Assembly (NCBI RefSeq): GCF_900292075.1
Contig: NZ_OLMV01000007.1
Location: 124,001 to 188,000 of the forward strand
Reading direction: 5' to 3'
From: Microbacterium timonense
GTDB lineage: Bacteria; Actinomycetota; Actinomycetes; Actinomycetales; Microbacteriaceae
DNA length: 64,000 nt
Part shown: piece after piece, positions 31,301 through 43,300 of the stretch
Layout of the letters: each line of letters opens with the position of its first letter
How positions within the stretch are numbered: the stretch's first letter is position 1
Notes under the pieces: model-generated
Seen by the model: only the letters and a program-made list of their open reading frames with translations
Database searches by the model: none
Told to the model about the DNA's origin: nothing
Position numbers and translations under genes: made by a program

Positions 31301-34300
31301 TCGATCACCGCCGACGGCCACGTCTGGTTCCTCTCGCGTGCGCAGCTCGACTCGAAGGCGGAGGCGGATGCCTCGGCCACGGTCGTCGCGAGCGGTTCGG
31401 GCTCGGGCGGCTCGGGGTCCGGCGGCTCCGGCTCTTCCAGCACGGCGGTCGGGGCGGCGGTCGCCCTCAACCTCGCGTCGGTCGAGAACCGTGCCTGGCT
31501 CGGGGAGCGGACCGAGGTCGACGCGAACGGGTTCGCGGTCTCTGCCACGATGACCCCGCTGCCGGGCGACGGCACCCACGACTTCGCGGCGGTCGCCAAG
31601 TCGGGGGCCGGCTCGCCCTCGGGCACCGGGGTGGCGGGCGCGCTGGGCCTCAACATCGTGACCGACCGCACCGAGGCCTGGATTCCATCGAGCGCCGTGG
31701 TCACCTTCGGCACGGGGGACGTCACCGTCGCGGCCGAGAACTTCCGCACCGACACCGCGCGTGCCGTGAGCGACGCGAAGGCGGGAGGCGGCAGCGTGGG
31801 CGTCGGCGCCTCCGTCGCCCTGAACGTGCTGGCGACCGACGTCACCCGTGCCGAGATCCACGACGGCGCGGACATCACCGGCGGCGGCAACGTCACGGTC
31901 CGCGCGGACCACTCCGACGCCGTGGTGAACGAGGTGAAGGCCGGATCCGCGGCGACCGGCGGCGGCGCCGCGGTCGCGCCGGCGGTCGGCATCGACGTCG
32001 TGCTCCCGGTCGTACTCGCGCGCATCGGCACCGCGGGCCCGCGTCCGTTCGCGGCGACCGGTCAGGTGCTGGTCCGGGCCACCTCCACCACGACCGTGGA
32101 GGCCAACGGTGACGCGGAGGCGGCCGGCAGCGGCACCGCGGTGGGCGCGATCATCGCGATCAACGTCGTCGACGTCGCCGTCAACGCACAGCTGTTCCAG
32201 GACGTCACCGCGGGCTCGCTGTGGCTGGTGTCGAGCGCGACCGTCAGCTCCTCCGCCGTGACTGCCGCGAGTGCGTCCGGCGCCAAGAAGCCCCAGACCG
32301 GCGAGGCGCAGGATGCCGACCAGCAGGCGCAGCAGGAAGTCGACGGCAACCAGGCGACCTCGGGTCTCGGCATCAGCCTGCCCGGCTCGCAGAGCGCGGT
32401 CGGTCAGGGCAACAGCACGGCAGGCAGCCAGTCCGGGAAGTCGAGCGACGGCGTGGGCGTGGGCGCCGCGGTCTCGGTCAACTGGGTGACGGTCGAGAGT
32501 CGCTCGATCGTTCCGGCGGACCGCGCGATCCGTGTCACGGGCATGTTCGCACTGCTGTCGTCGGCGCACGTCGATGCCAAGGCGCACGCGAGCGGCAAGG
32601 CGTTCCCGAGCGGCTCGACGGCGGTCGGTGCGGGTGTCTCTCTCAACGTCGCGACCGTCGACGACCTCGCCTCGCTCGGTGCAGGTGCCGATGTGATGGC
32701 GGGCGAGATGGCGCTCACGGCGCGCACGCCGGAGGGAGAGCAGAACGACTTCGAGGCGCGTTCCGTCGCGGTCGCGGCCCCGGATCCCACGAGCGGGTCC
32801 GGCGGCGGGTCGGGCGGCGCCGCGGTAGCGGGCTCGGTCGCCGTGCAGGTGCTGCAGCTGCGCAACGAGGCAGTGATCGGCGAGGGCTCGACACTGCAGG
32901 TCGCCCACGACCTCACCCTGCACGCCACGAACCCCATGGGCCTGCAGGCGATGGCGGTATCGGCGGCGGCGTCGATGTCGGGCAGCGGCGTGGGTGCGGG
33001 CATCGTCGTGCAGTTCATCGACGCCGACACGCTCGCGCACATCGACTCGTCGCTGGCGCGCCCGACCGTGATCGACGCCGGCGGCGCGATCATCGGCCGC
33101 GCGGCCGCGCACCTGCACGCCCTCGCCGCGCCCGACCTCGGGATCGAGGTCGTCGACATCCCCGCCTTCACCGGCGTGGCACTCGGCGCCGCCCTGGGGG
33201 GCGGCGACGCGGGCGTCGGCGGTTCGGTCATCGTCACGGTGACGAACCGGAACACTGGATCGTGGCTCGGTGACGGCGCACAGGTGAACCAGACGATCGG
33301 CGCGACCGACTCGAACCAGCACCTCTCGTTCTCGGCGAGCGACCAGACCGAGTTCGTGGACCTCGCCGGGGCGCTCGGACTCACGACCGGCAGCGCGGGC
33401 GTGGGCTTCGCGCTCATCGTCGGGGTGCACGACAAGGACGTGCGCGCGACGATCGGTGAAGGAGTCGCCGCGCGACTGGGCGGCTCGGTGTGGCTCGACG
33501 CGCAGGCGGGCGAGAGCTGGACCGAGGTCGTCGCGGGCGGTGCGGCCGCGAGCAGCGCGGGCATCGCCGGGTCGTTCCTTGTTCTCGTCGTGAACAAGGG
33601 CGACGGCGACCCAGGGACCCGGGCGCGCATCGAGAGCTCCGCGCAGAACCCGACGGAGGTTCTCGCCGAGGGAGGCATGACGATCACCGCCGCGGATCCG
33701 GTGAGCGCCTCGACGCTCTTCGCGGGCGCCGTCGGCGTCTCGACCGGAACAGCCGGGGTCGGCGTCGCGACCGTGGTCTTCGTGCGCGACGCCATCGTCG
33801 AGGCGACGGTCGGCGAGGCCGCGTGGCTGCGGGCCGCGGGCGGACTCGGCCTGGTGCTCACGGCCGACCAGAGCCAGGACCTCTGGATGGTCGCGGTCGC
33901 GGGCGGCGGGGCGGGCACCGCGGGCGTCGCCGGTGCCGTCACGACCGGTGTCTACGACCACGAGACCCGCGCGCACCTCGGCCGCGGCGTGACGCTCGAC
34001 GGCACCTCCGCCGACGGTGAAGCCGGCGCACGCCTGCGCGCGACCGACCACACCGTGCTTCGCGGCATCGCGGGTCAGGCGGCGGCGGGCGGCACCGCGG
34101 GCGTCGGCATCGGGTCGGACGTGCAGGTGATGAACAAGCACACCGAGGCGTCGATGGCGACGCAGGTGCTCGCGACGGTGCCGGGCGACATCACGATCGA
34201 CGCCGCGTCGAGCGAGGACGTCACGAGCGTCTCGGCAGGTGCCGCGGTCGGCGGCACCGCCGGCGTCTCGGTGAACGCCGCCGTGCCGGTGTACGACATC

Positions 34301-37300
34301 ACGACCCTGGCGTTCATCGGTGAGGAGTGCGCCGCGGCGGTCGCGAGCGAGGCGGCGTGCGCGCCGTCGCGCAGCATCGTGCTCGCCGGCGGCAGCGTGC
34401 GCATCACGGCCAACGAGGTCCTCACCATGGACCTCATCGCGGGCTCGATCGCCATCGGGGGGACTGCCGGCGTCGGCGTCGGCGCGGCGGTGCCCGTGGT
34501 CACGAAGACGACGCGGGCGTTCATCGGCGATCTGTCGATCGTCACCGCCCTGGCGCTCACGGACGGCGTGCTCGGCACGCTCGGCGGATTCGACATCTCC
34601 TACATCGACACGCGCTTCGACCCCCAGTTCGCGCTCGACCCGGACGGCTACACGATCGATCTCGGCTACGCGCACGGTATCGACGACGGCGAGGTCGTCA
34701 CCTACTTCTCCGGGGGCGGCCAGGCCCTGGTGGGCCTCGGCAACGGGCTCGAGTACTACGCCCTGGTCGACCCGAGTGCACCGACCAAGATCCGGCTCTC
34801 GCTCACGCAGGGCGGTGCGCCGGTCGCGCTCTCGCTGCCGTCGCGCCCGGGGCGCTCCCACCGCATCGTTCCGCTCGACGAGGCGACGGTGCCGGCAGCC
34901 TTCCAGCCCTACTTCATCCCGGGAGACGTCAGCGGCAGCACCATCACCCTCCCGTACGACCTCGCGGCGGTCGACGGCGAGGTCGTCATCTACACCGCCA
35001 ACGGCGGAAAGGCGATCGGCGGGCTCGTCGACGGCGAGTCGTACTACGTCGTCGGCCGGTCCGGCAACAGCCTGCAGCTCGCCCGCACGCAGGGGGGACC
35101 CGCGATCGTGCTCGACGCCGCCCAGGCCACCGGCCGGGCGCACAGCCTCGTGCGCCAGGACACGCAGCCTCCAGGAGACCCCGCACTGACGACGGGCATC
35201 CGTGTGCTGTCGCCGCGCATGGGAGCCATCCGCGGGGTCGCGGTGATCGCCAACAACAGCGACGAGATCCTCGCGGTCGGCGGAGCGGGCGCGGTCGGCG
35301 GCACCGCCGGCGTCGGCGTGGCCGGCAACGTCAACATCGTGAACGTCGACACCGACGCCTTCATCGGCCGGCTCGCCAGGGTCAACGACCTCGACAACGA
35401 CGAGGCATCCCCGTTCCAGTCCGTGGCGGTTCAGGCGGGCGGGTCGTTCCGTCAGCTGATGGTGTCGGCCGCGCTCGGGGCGGGCACGGTCGGCGTGGGG
35501 GTGAGCGCCGCCGTCGACGTCGTGAACCTCGCGCAGGATGCGCAGATCCGCTCCGGCGCCATCGTGCGCGCGCAGCATGACGTGGTCGTCGCGGCGATGG
35601 GCGGCGAGGACGTGACCGCGGCCTCGGCGGCGCTCGGCGGCGGCTTCGTCGGCGTCGCGGCAGCCGTCACCGTCGCCGTCGTGAAGGCGCACACGCACGC
35701 GCTGGTGGCCGGGGGAGCCGTCGTCGACGCCGGCAACAACGTCATCGTCTCGGCGATCGACGACAGCACCTACACCACCGTCACGGGCGGCATCGGCGTC
35801 GGCTTCGTGGGTGTCGGCGTCGGCGTCTCGGTCGTCACCACCACGAAGAGCACGGACGCCCGCATCGGCGCCGGCGCGACCGTCGACGCGCGCGCGCTCC
35901 ACGGCGCCTTCGGCTCGATCGCCGGCGCCGACTATCTGGGCAAGGGCGTGCTCGGCCTCGCTGTGACCGCCCAGTCCTCGCAGCGCCTGTTCGGCCTCGT
36001 CATCGGCGCGGGCGGCGGATTCGTCGGCGCGGCCGGCGGTGTCGGCGTCACGCTGCTCGACGTCACGACCAACGCGTCGATCGACAGCTCCGCGGCGGCG
36101 CGCACGCGCATCAACCCCGATCAGGGCGGCGCCGGCGCCTGGCAGAGCGTGCTCATCGCCGCGCACGACACGACCGAGACGCTCACGATCGGCGCCGCGC
36201 TGGCAGTAGGTGCGGTGGGGGTGTCGGGCGCGGTCGACATCGGGATCGCCGACATCGCCGTGACGACGTCCATCGGCGACTTCGCTCAGCTGTGGGCCGC
36301 CCACTCCCTCACGATGAGGTCGACCTCGGTCCGCGAGATCCAGACCTTCGTCGCCAACATCGCCGGCGGGGCGGTGGGCGTCGGAGCGTCCGTCTCGGTC
36401 TGGACGGTCGGCGGCGCGCCCAGCGGCACGTACGACGACGGCGGCGACAACGGCCCGCGCGACGCGCTCAGCTCCACCGGCGGCAGCCCGCAGCAGCAGG
36501 CCGACACGATGGTGTCGGGCAACGGCGACAGCGGCAACGGACTCGGCGGCTTCCGCGACATCCTGAGCGGCGCCCAGGATGAGGACGGCGCCTCGCAGAA
36601 CGTCGCCGCCATGCACCGCCAGAACGGCGTCGCCGCGGCGAACAGCGCGGTGCAGTCGGCCGAGACCGGTGATTCCCTCGTCGCCGACTCGTTCGCCGGC
36701 GCTCCGATGCGCGGCACCTCGAGTCGGATCGGCGCGAACGCCCTGGTCGCGACAGGCCGTGGCATCGCCGTGCTCGCAGAGGCCGACGACACGTACTTCG
36801 GCCTCGCCGGATCCGCGTCCGCCGGCATCGCGGGGATCGGCGCCGCGGTGCTCGTCGCAACACTCCGCCCGACGATCGAGGCCGGCGTCTCGACCGGCGC
36901 GGTGCTGCGTTCCGGGGGCGACATCACGGTCCGCTCGCGCTATACCGAAGACACCTACGGTCTCGCGTTCGCCGGTCAGGTCGGCGCCGTCGGCGTCGGC
37001 GGCCAGTTCGTCGTCATCTCGAGCGTCGTCGACCAGGAAGCGCACATCGACGACGGCGCCTCCATCCCGGCCGCTTACGGCACCGTCGCGGTCGAGGCCA
37101 TCGCGGACCGCACGCTCGAGGCGCACACGATCGGCCTGCAGATCGCCGGTGTCGCGGTCGGCGGCTCGGTGGCGCTGGTGAGCCTCTCGGGTGACGGCTC
37201 GACGAGCGACACGATCGCCCGCGTCGGCACGGTCCAGATCGGGGCGGAGAGTCCGGTGGGCGGTCTGCGCGTGCTCGCAGACTCCGACATCCGGATGGAT

Positions 37301-40300
37301 GCCTCGGCGCTCGCCCTGTCGGTCGGCGTCGCGTTCTCGGCGACGGGCGCTGGAGCCGATCTCGAGATCCCCGGTCGCACGGCGGCGACGTTCGCCGGGT
37401 CGGTCGTGTCCTTCGGGTCGGTCACGATCCGCGCCGTCGCCCGCAACACCGTCACCACCCTCATCGCCGCGGTCCAGGGGAGTGGCGGTGCGACCATCGG
37501 CGCCTTCATCACCGAGGCGGTCGTGAGCCGCGACACGCTGGCCTCGGCCGCGGCCGGCACCGTCATCCGCGCGGCGGGCGCCGTGACCGTCGCCGCGGAT
37601 TCGCGCAACCATGCCGACGCCTCGATCGCGTCGGGGTCGTTCTCGGGCTTCTTCGGCGCCGCCGCCCAGGTGCAGAGCGCGACGGTCTCGGGTCTCACCG
37701 AGGCGCTCCTGCGGTCGACCGTGGAGCAGTCCGGGTCGGTGGCGGTGACGGCGACCGGCGAGAACCGCGCGATCGCCAACGGCGTGCTGCTCGCCCTCGG
37801 CGCCGCGACGATCTCGGGGGCGCTGGTCACCGCGATCGTGACCGAGAACGCCGCCGTGCGTGCCACCGCCTCGGGGCCCCTCATCCACAGTCTCGGCGTC
37901 GTGGCGGTGACCGCGACCATCGCGACCGACGGCGGCAGCGGCGGCCTCGCCGGTGGCAACCTCGCGCGGGCCTCCCTCACCGCGGTGAGCGGCGCGCTCT
38001 TCAGCGGGTCCGCGTACGGCGCCCGCGCCGAGCTGCGCGGCGCGACCACGGCGTCCCTCGACAGCACGGTGTCCTCGTCGAACGGGGTGCAGGTCGTGGC
38101 CACCGCGACGAACACCGCCGACGCCGACACGTTCTCTGCCGCGCTGGGCCTCTTCACGGTCGAACTGCTCGTGGCCGAGGCATCCGTCTTCGACAGCGCG
38201 GCCACGCGCGCCCGCGTGCGGCAGAACGTGTACGCGAGCGGCATGAGCACGGTGCGGGCAACGGCGACGAACACGGCGACCGTCGACACCGACACAGCCG
38301 CCATCTCCCTCGCCGGCGGTGCGGCCACGCTGCCCGGCGCCCGCATCGCCGCCGCCACCGAGGCGCTGTTCGCGGCCGGCCTCGAGGGTCGCGGGCTCAC
38401 CGTCGACGCGTCGGCGACCAACCGCGCCACCGTCGCGCTGGACATGCTCATGGTCGGCATCCTCGGCAGCGTCAGCCTCTCGGGCGAATCGTTCGCCGAG
38501 GTCACCGCGGCCGCCGAGACGCGCGCCGAGATCGCATCCGGCGGGCGCCCGGTGCACGCCCGCACCGGCGCGCTGGCGGTGACGGCGTGGGCGCTCAACG
38601 CGGCGAAGCTCGACGTGTCGCGCGGCGGGGGGGGCGGCCTGGACCTGTCGATCGTCGCCCCGCGCAGCAGCATCGCCGCCGCGACCATCGCGCGGCTCGG
38701 ATCCGCCGATTACACATCGTCGTCGTTCGCCGTCTCGGCCTCGTCGCAGAACTCGGCCGCCACGACGCTCTCGCTCACCTCGATCTCGGCGATCGGCGGC
38801 AACGGGGTCTCGTCGACGGCGCAGATCCTCGAGGGCGCCACGACGAGCGCGACCGTCGCTGCCGGAGCCCGCCTCGTGGCCACGGGCGCCGTCTCGGTCG
38901 AGGCGACGCAGCGCGAGGGCACCGCGGTGTCGGCATCGATGAACGGCACGGCCGTCGGCCTCGTCGCGAGCATCTCCTTCTTCGGAGTCGTGGCGACACA
39001 GGCCGCGGGCGCGCTGGCGGCGTTCGACGGCTCGACCTACGGCTCGGCGAGCCTGCTCGTCCAGGCGACGGCATCCGAGGCGGTGACCGCGACGATGCGC
39101 GCGGCCTCCGGCGGCGCGATCGACGTCTCCACGGCGTCCGCGTCGGCGGCGGTCGGCTCGACAGCGACGACGGTCGCCCGGTACGGCTCGGGTGTGCTCG
39201 TGGTGACCGGCGCGGTGACCGTCGCTGCCGCGCAGACGGCCACCGCGAACGCCACCACGGACAGCAACGGCGGCGGCGCGGTGAGCTTCCGCGACAGCAC
39301 CGCGACCGCGACGATCGACGCCGCGGCGCAGGCCTCGACGGCCGCGCGCCAGACGTTCGGCACCGGTACGTCGGTGCGCGCGACCGCGAACCGGACCGTC
39401 ACCGCCTTCGGTGGCCAGGTGGGCGTGTCGCTCGGCGGCGGATCATCGCTCGTCGCGACCGCCCGCGTCGGCGCGGCGGCGCGCACCGAGGCGCTCATCG
39501 TCCCCGGCGCGGTCATCCACGCGCCTGACGCCGCTGTGGTCGTCGAAGCCGTCGCCACGAACCGGGCCGACGCCGGCGCCGGAGCCGTGGGCGTCGGAGT
39601 GATCGTGAACGTCGGCCACTCCGATCCTCGGGCCGAGGTGCTCGGGGCCACGCGCGCGCAGATGGCGGCCGGCATCCCGTTCGCAGCGAGCCTTCGTGTC
39701 GAAGCCCGCAGCGCCGACGTCGCGCTCGCGTCGCTCGAGAGCCGCAGCGGCGGTCTCATAGAGGTCGGCGACGGGGTCGCCGTGGCGAACGTGGACACCG
39801 ACGTGACGACGGAGGTCGGCGGGGGAGCGAACGCGCCGATCATCGTCCGGGGCGACGCCGACGTCGTCGTCGATTCGCAGCCCCGCGCGCTGAGCGACAC
39901 GCAGTCGAGCTCCGGCGGCGGCGTGCGCGTCGCGCACAACGCCGCGACCGCGACGAACCGCACGACCGTCGTGCTCGACATCGCGGACGGCACCCCGCTC
40001 GCCGCGGGCGGCACGATCACCCTGGTTGCCCGCCAGAACACCGTCGAGCAGCCGGGCCCGAGCGGACTGTCGTTCGACGCGGTGGAGGGCGTCGACACCG
40101 ACACCGAGCAGATCGTGCTGTCGGGCCACGGCCTGAGCGATCTGGCGCTCGTGACGTACGATGCCCAGGGCCAGACGCCCGTGGGCGGCCTCAACCCGGG
40201 CGATGCGTATCGCATCATCGTCATCGACCCGAACCGCATCGAGCTCGGTGCGCTGCTCGCCGGCGGCCGCGCGACCGGGGCCGACGACACCCTCTGGTTC

Positions 40301-43300
40301 GGCTGGTACCTCGACATCGGCGGCTTCTTCCAGCTGTCGCAGCCCCGCGAGCACGGCCTGCGCGAAGGCCAGCGGGTCATCTACAAGGCGCCGTCGGGCA
40401 CGGTGCCCGGCCTCGTCTCGGGCAAGGCGTACACGGTGAAGATCGTCGACGAGTTCCGCGTCCAGCTCATCGACGCATCGACGCCGGCGCTGCCGGTCAC
40501 GTTCCCCAGCTCGTCCATCAGCGGGGACGGGCTGCGGATCCTCGCGGCGAACGGCTACGACATCGGCGCCGCGCTCGAGTACGTGGCGCCGGACCCGGCG
40601 GCGCGCTTCGCCGGAGCGTTCGTCGAGGCGCGGCAGTGGACAGCCGACGACTCCGCGAACGACCGCGAGGCCGGCCAGCTCATGGTCATCGACGGCAACA
40701 TCCAGTACTTCGGCACGGATGACGACTCGATCGCGATCCGCGGGCACGGACTCGTCACGGGGCGCGAGGTCTGGTACCAGGCGACGTCGTCGGTCATCGG
40801 CGGGCTGTCGAACGAGCGGTCGTACTGGGTCATCGCCGTCGACGGCAACCGCATCCGCCTCGCCGACTCGTACTGCGAAGCCGTCGGGTTCGTCGGCGAC
40901 AGCACGTGCTTCCAGACCGTGCAGACGGGCGTCGACGGCGACGGCAACCCGGTCTACGAGAACGTCCCGATCGAGGTCACGCCGCTCGCACTGGCCGCGC
41001 AGTACGGCGCCGACACCGTCCACACCCTCTACGACCCCACCGCCAAGCCGGTGCTCGGACTGCGCAACGGGCAGCGCTACTACGTCGTGGCGCGCGACGA
41101 TGCCGGCTTCAGCGTCTCGGCGTCGCCGGGCGGCGCCGCCATCGTGCTCGGCGCGGGCGGGGGCACGAGCTCGTTCCGGCCGGCGGTCGTCGACCTCGGC
41201 GACGCGGCGATCGGTCTCGGCGACAAGCAGCGCCTCACGATCGACCTCACCGCGGACGGCACCGGGACGCAGCAGCTCATCCCGGGCACGGCGGAGCTGG
41301 CCCTGGCCGGCGGCGGCGAGTTCAGCGAGTCGTTCGTCGACGGCGGAGGCGGCGGGTTCATCTCGACCGGCGAGACCGAGCCGAGCACGACCGTCTCGGC
41401 CGACGTCGACGTGATAATCGGGGACGGCGCGAAGCTCGCCGCCGGCGGTGACATCGATGTGCTGGTCTCGTCGCACGTCGCGGGCAACGCCGAGGCGCGC
41501 TCGCGGTCGGGCGGCGCCATCGACATCAGCGCGTCGCGAGCGCGCGTCGACGCCGAGGCGACCACCGACATCGTGTTCGGCGGGGGCAGCATCGTCACGG
41601 CGGATGGTTCGGTGACCGTGCTCTCGCTCACCCGCGCCAGCGGCAAGGGCAAGGCCGACACCAAGGCGGGCGGCTTCGGAACGGGCGTGAGCGCCTGGAC
41701 GCGGCTGTCTCTCATCGCGGTGTCGACGGTGTCGCTGAACGGCCGCATCACCGTGGGAGACGACATCCGCGTGAACAACCAGTCCGCCTTCTTCGCGGAC
41801 GCGTGGATGAACGCCAACAGCGCATCGGTCGGCGGTGCGGCCTCGGGTGGCGAGTGCGACATCCAGGTCAACGGCGGCCGGAACACGGGCTGCCACACCT
41901 ACGGTCGCTCCGCGAACGTCATCAACGTCGGCGGCGGCGCCTGGCTCGAGGGCGACGACGTGTCGCTGCGCGCCGCGCTCGCCGGAACGAGCATGCGCGA
42001 CGAGGGCTACTCGCGCGGCGAGGGCGTCGGTCAGGACGCCGACGCGCGCGGTCAGGTGCGCGTCGACTCGGCGAGCGCCGTCGAGATCTTCAGCGGCGCG
42101 AAGATCATCGGCCGTCAGAGCGTCACCCTCACGGCCGACCAGGGCGGCGAGGGCACCGTCGACCTGCGGGCGCACGCACGCGCGAGCTGCGGCTGCCTCG
42201 GCGGCGACACCGACGCCGACTCGCGCGTGACGTTCAACGGCGACTCGCGGGTCACGGCGCACCGCTTCGCGATGGTCAAGACGGCCTCGCTGCTCGTGCA
42301 GGCGCTGCAGAGCGCCGTCAACGTCAACGCCACGTCGTCCCGCTCCGGTGCCGCCTTCGACGGCGGCAGTCAGAGCTCGCCCGAGAGTGCGTCGACGACG
42401 CGGACGATCCAGTGGAGCGCCGACGTGATCCTGCACGCGCCGACCCCGCTGCTGGTGATCGACGAGGACGGGCGCATCGTGGAGCTGCACGGCCTCACCG
42501 CCTCGGCGAACGGGTCGACCCTGGCCGTGGGCTCGGTCCTGGCCTCGGGCGCCGTCATCCAGGTGGCGCCCATCGAGAACAACGGCGGCGGCGAGGCGCG
42601 TTTCGTCGCCAACCACAGCTCGCACCCGGCGGTCGTGCAAAGGGTCGTCTACGACGGCGTCGCGCACGACGGCACGTGGCGCATCCAGAGCACGTTCGAC
42701 TCCGTGACGATCCGCAATCACTCCGATCGGGAGCTGCACACCGATCGCATCTCGGTGGTGAACCTCGACGCCGACCCCGCGGCGAACGTCGACATCGTCT
42801 CGCCCGACAGCGAGGGCTTCCGATTCCGCATCGCCAAGCCGATCTTCCTACCGACGCTCATCGACATCGCGAACCTCGGTACGCCGGGCGACCGCGACCT
42901 GGTCCTCGAGGGCCTGATCGACAACCCGATCGGCACGACGCTCATCGTCAACGACCAGGGCGACATCCTCTCGGCCGACACCGGCGCGATCCGCACCAAC
43001 ATCGCACGCCTCGACGCACCGCGCGGCACCATCGGCCGCTGGACCGGCAGCGGCGAGTTCCTCACGCGGGAGAAGATCGACATCACGCTGATCCAGTCGG
43101 ACTACCTCGTCGACGAGGTCGACCCGACGCGACCGGTCGCGCTCATCGCCGACGCAGCCGAGGACGTCGTGATCGACATCACCTACATCGCGCGCATGCG
43201 GCCCGACTCGCCGTACATCGCCACCGCGTTCGCGCCGCAGCTCGGCCCGATCCACGCCGGCCGCGACATCGACATCGTCGTCCACGACTCGCTCACGGGC

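Noticed and set aside
27356..38557. Minus-strand open frame of 3,733 codons inside the giant gene
   Set aside because: It is a mirror of the repetitive high-GC gene: Arg/Gly/Asp/Ala-rich low-complexity sequence, no domain, no start context. The plus-strand frame has a signal peptide, ordered repeats and an anchor.
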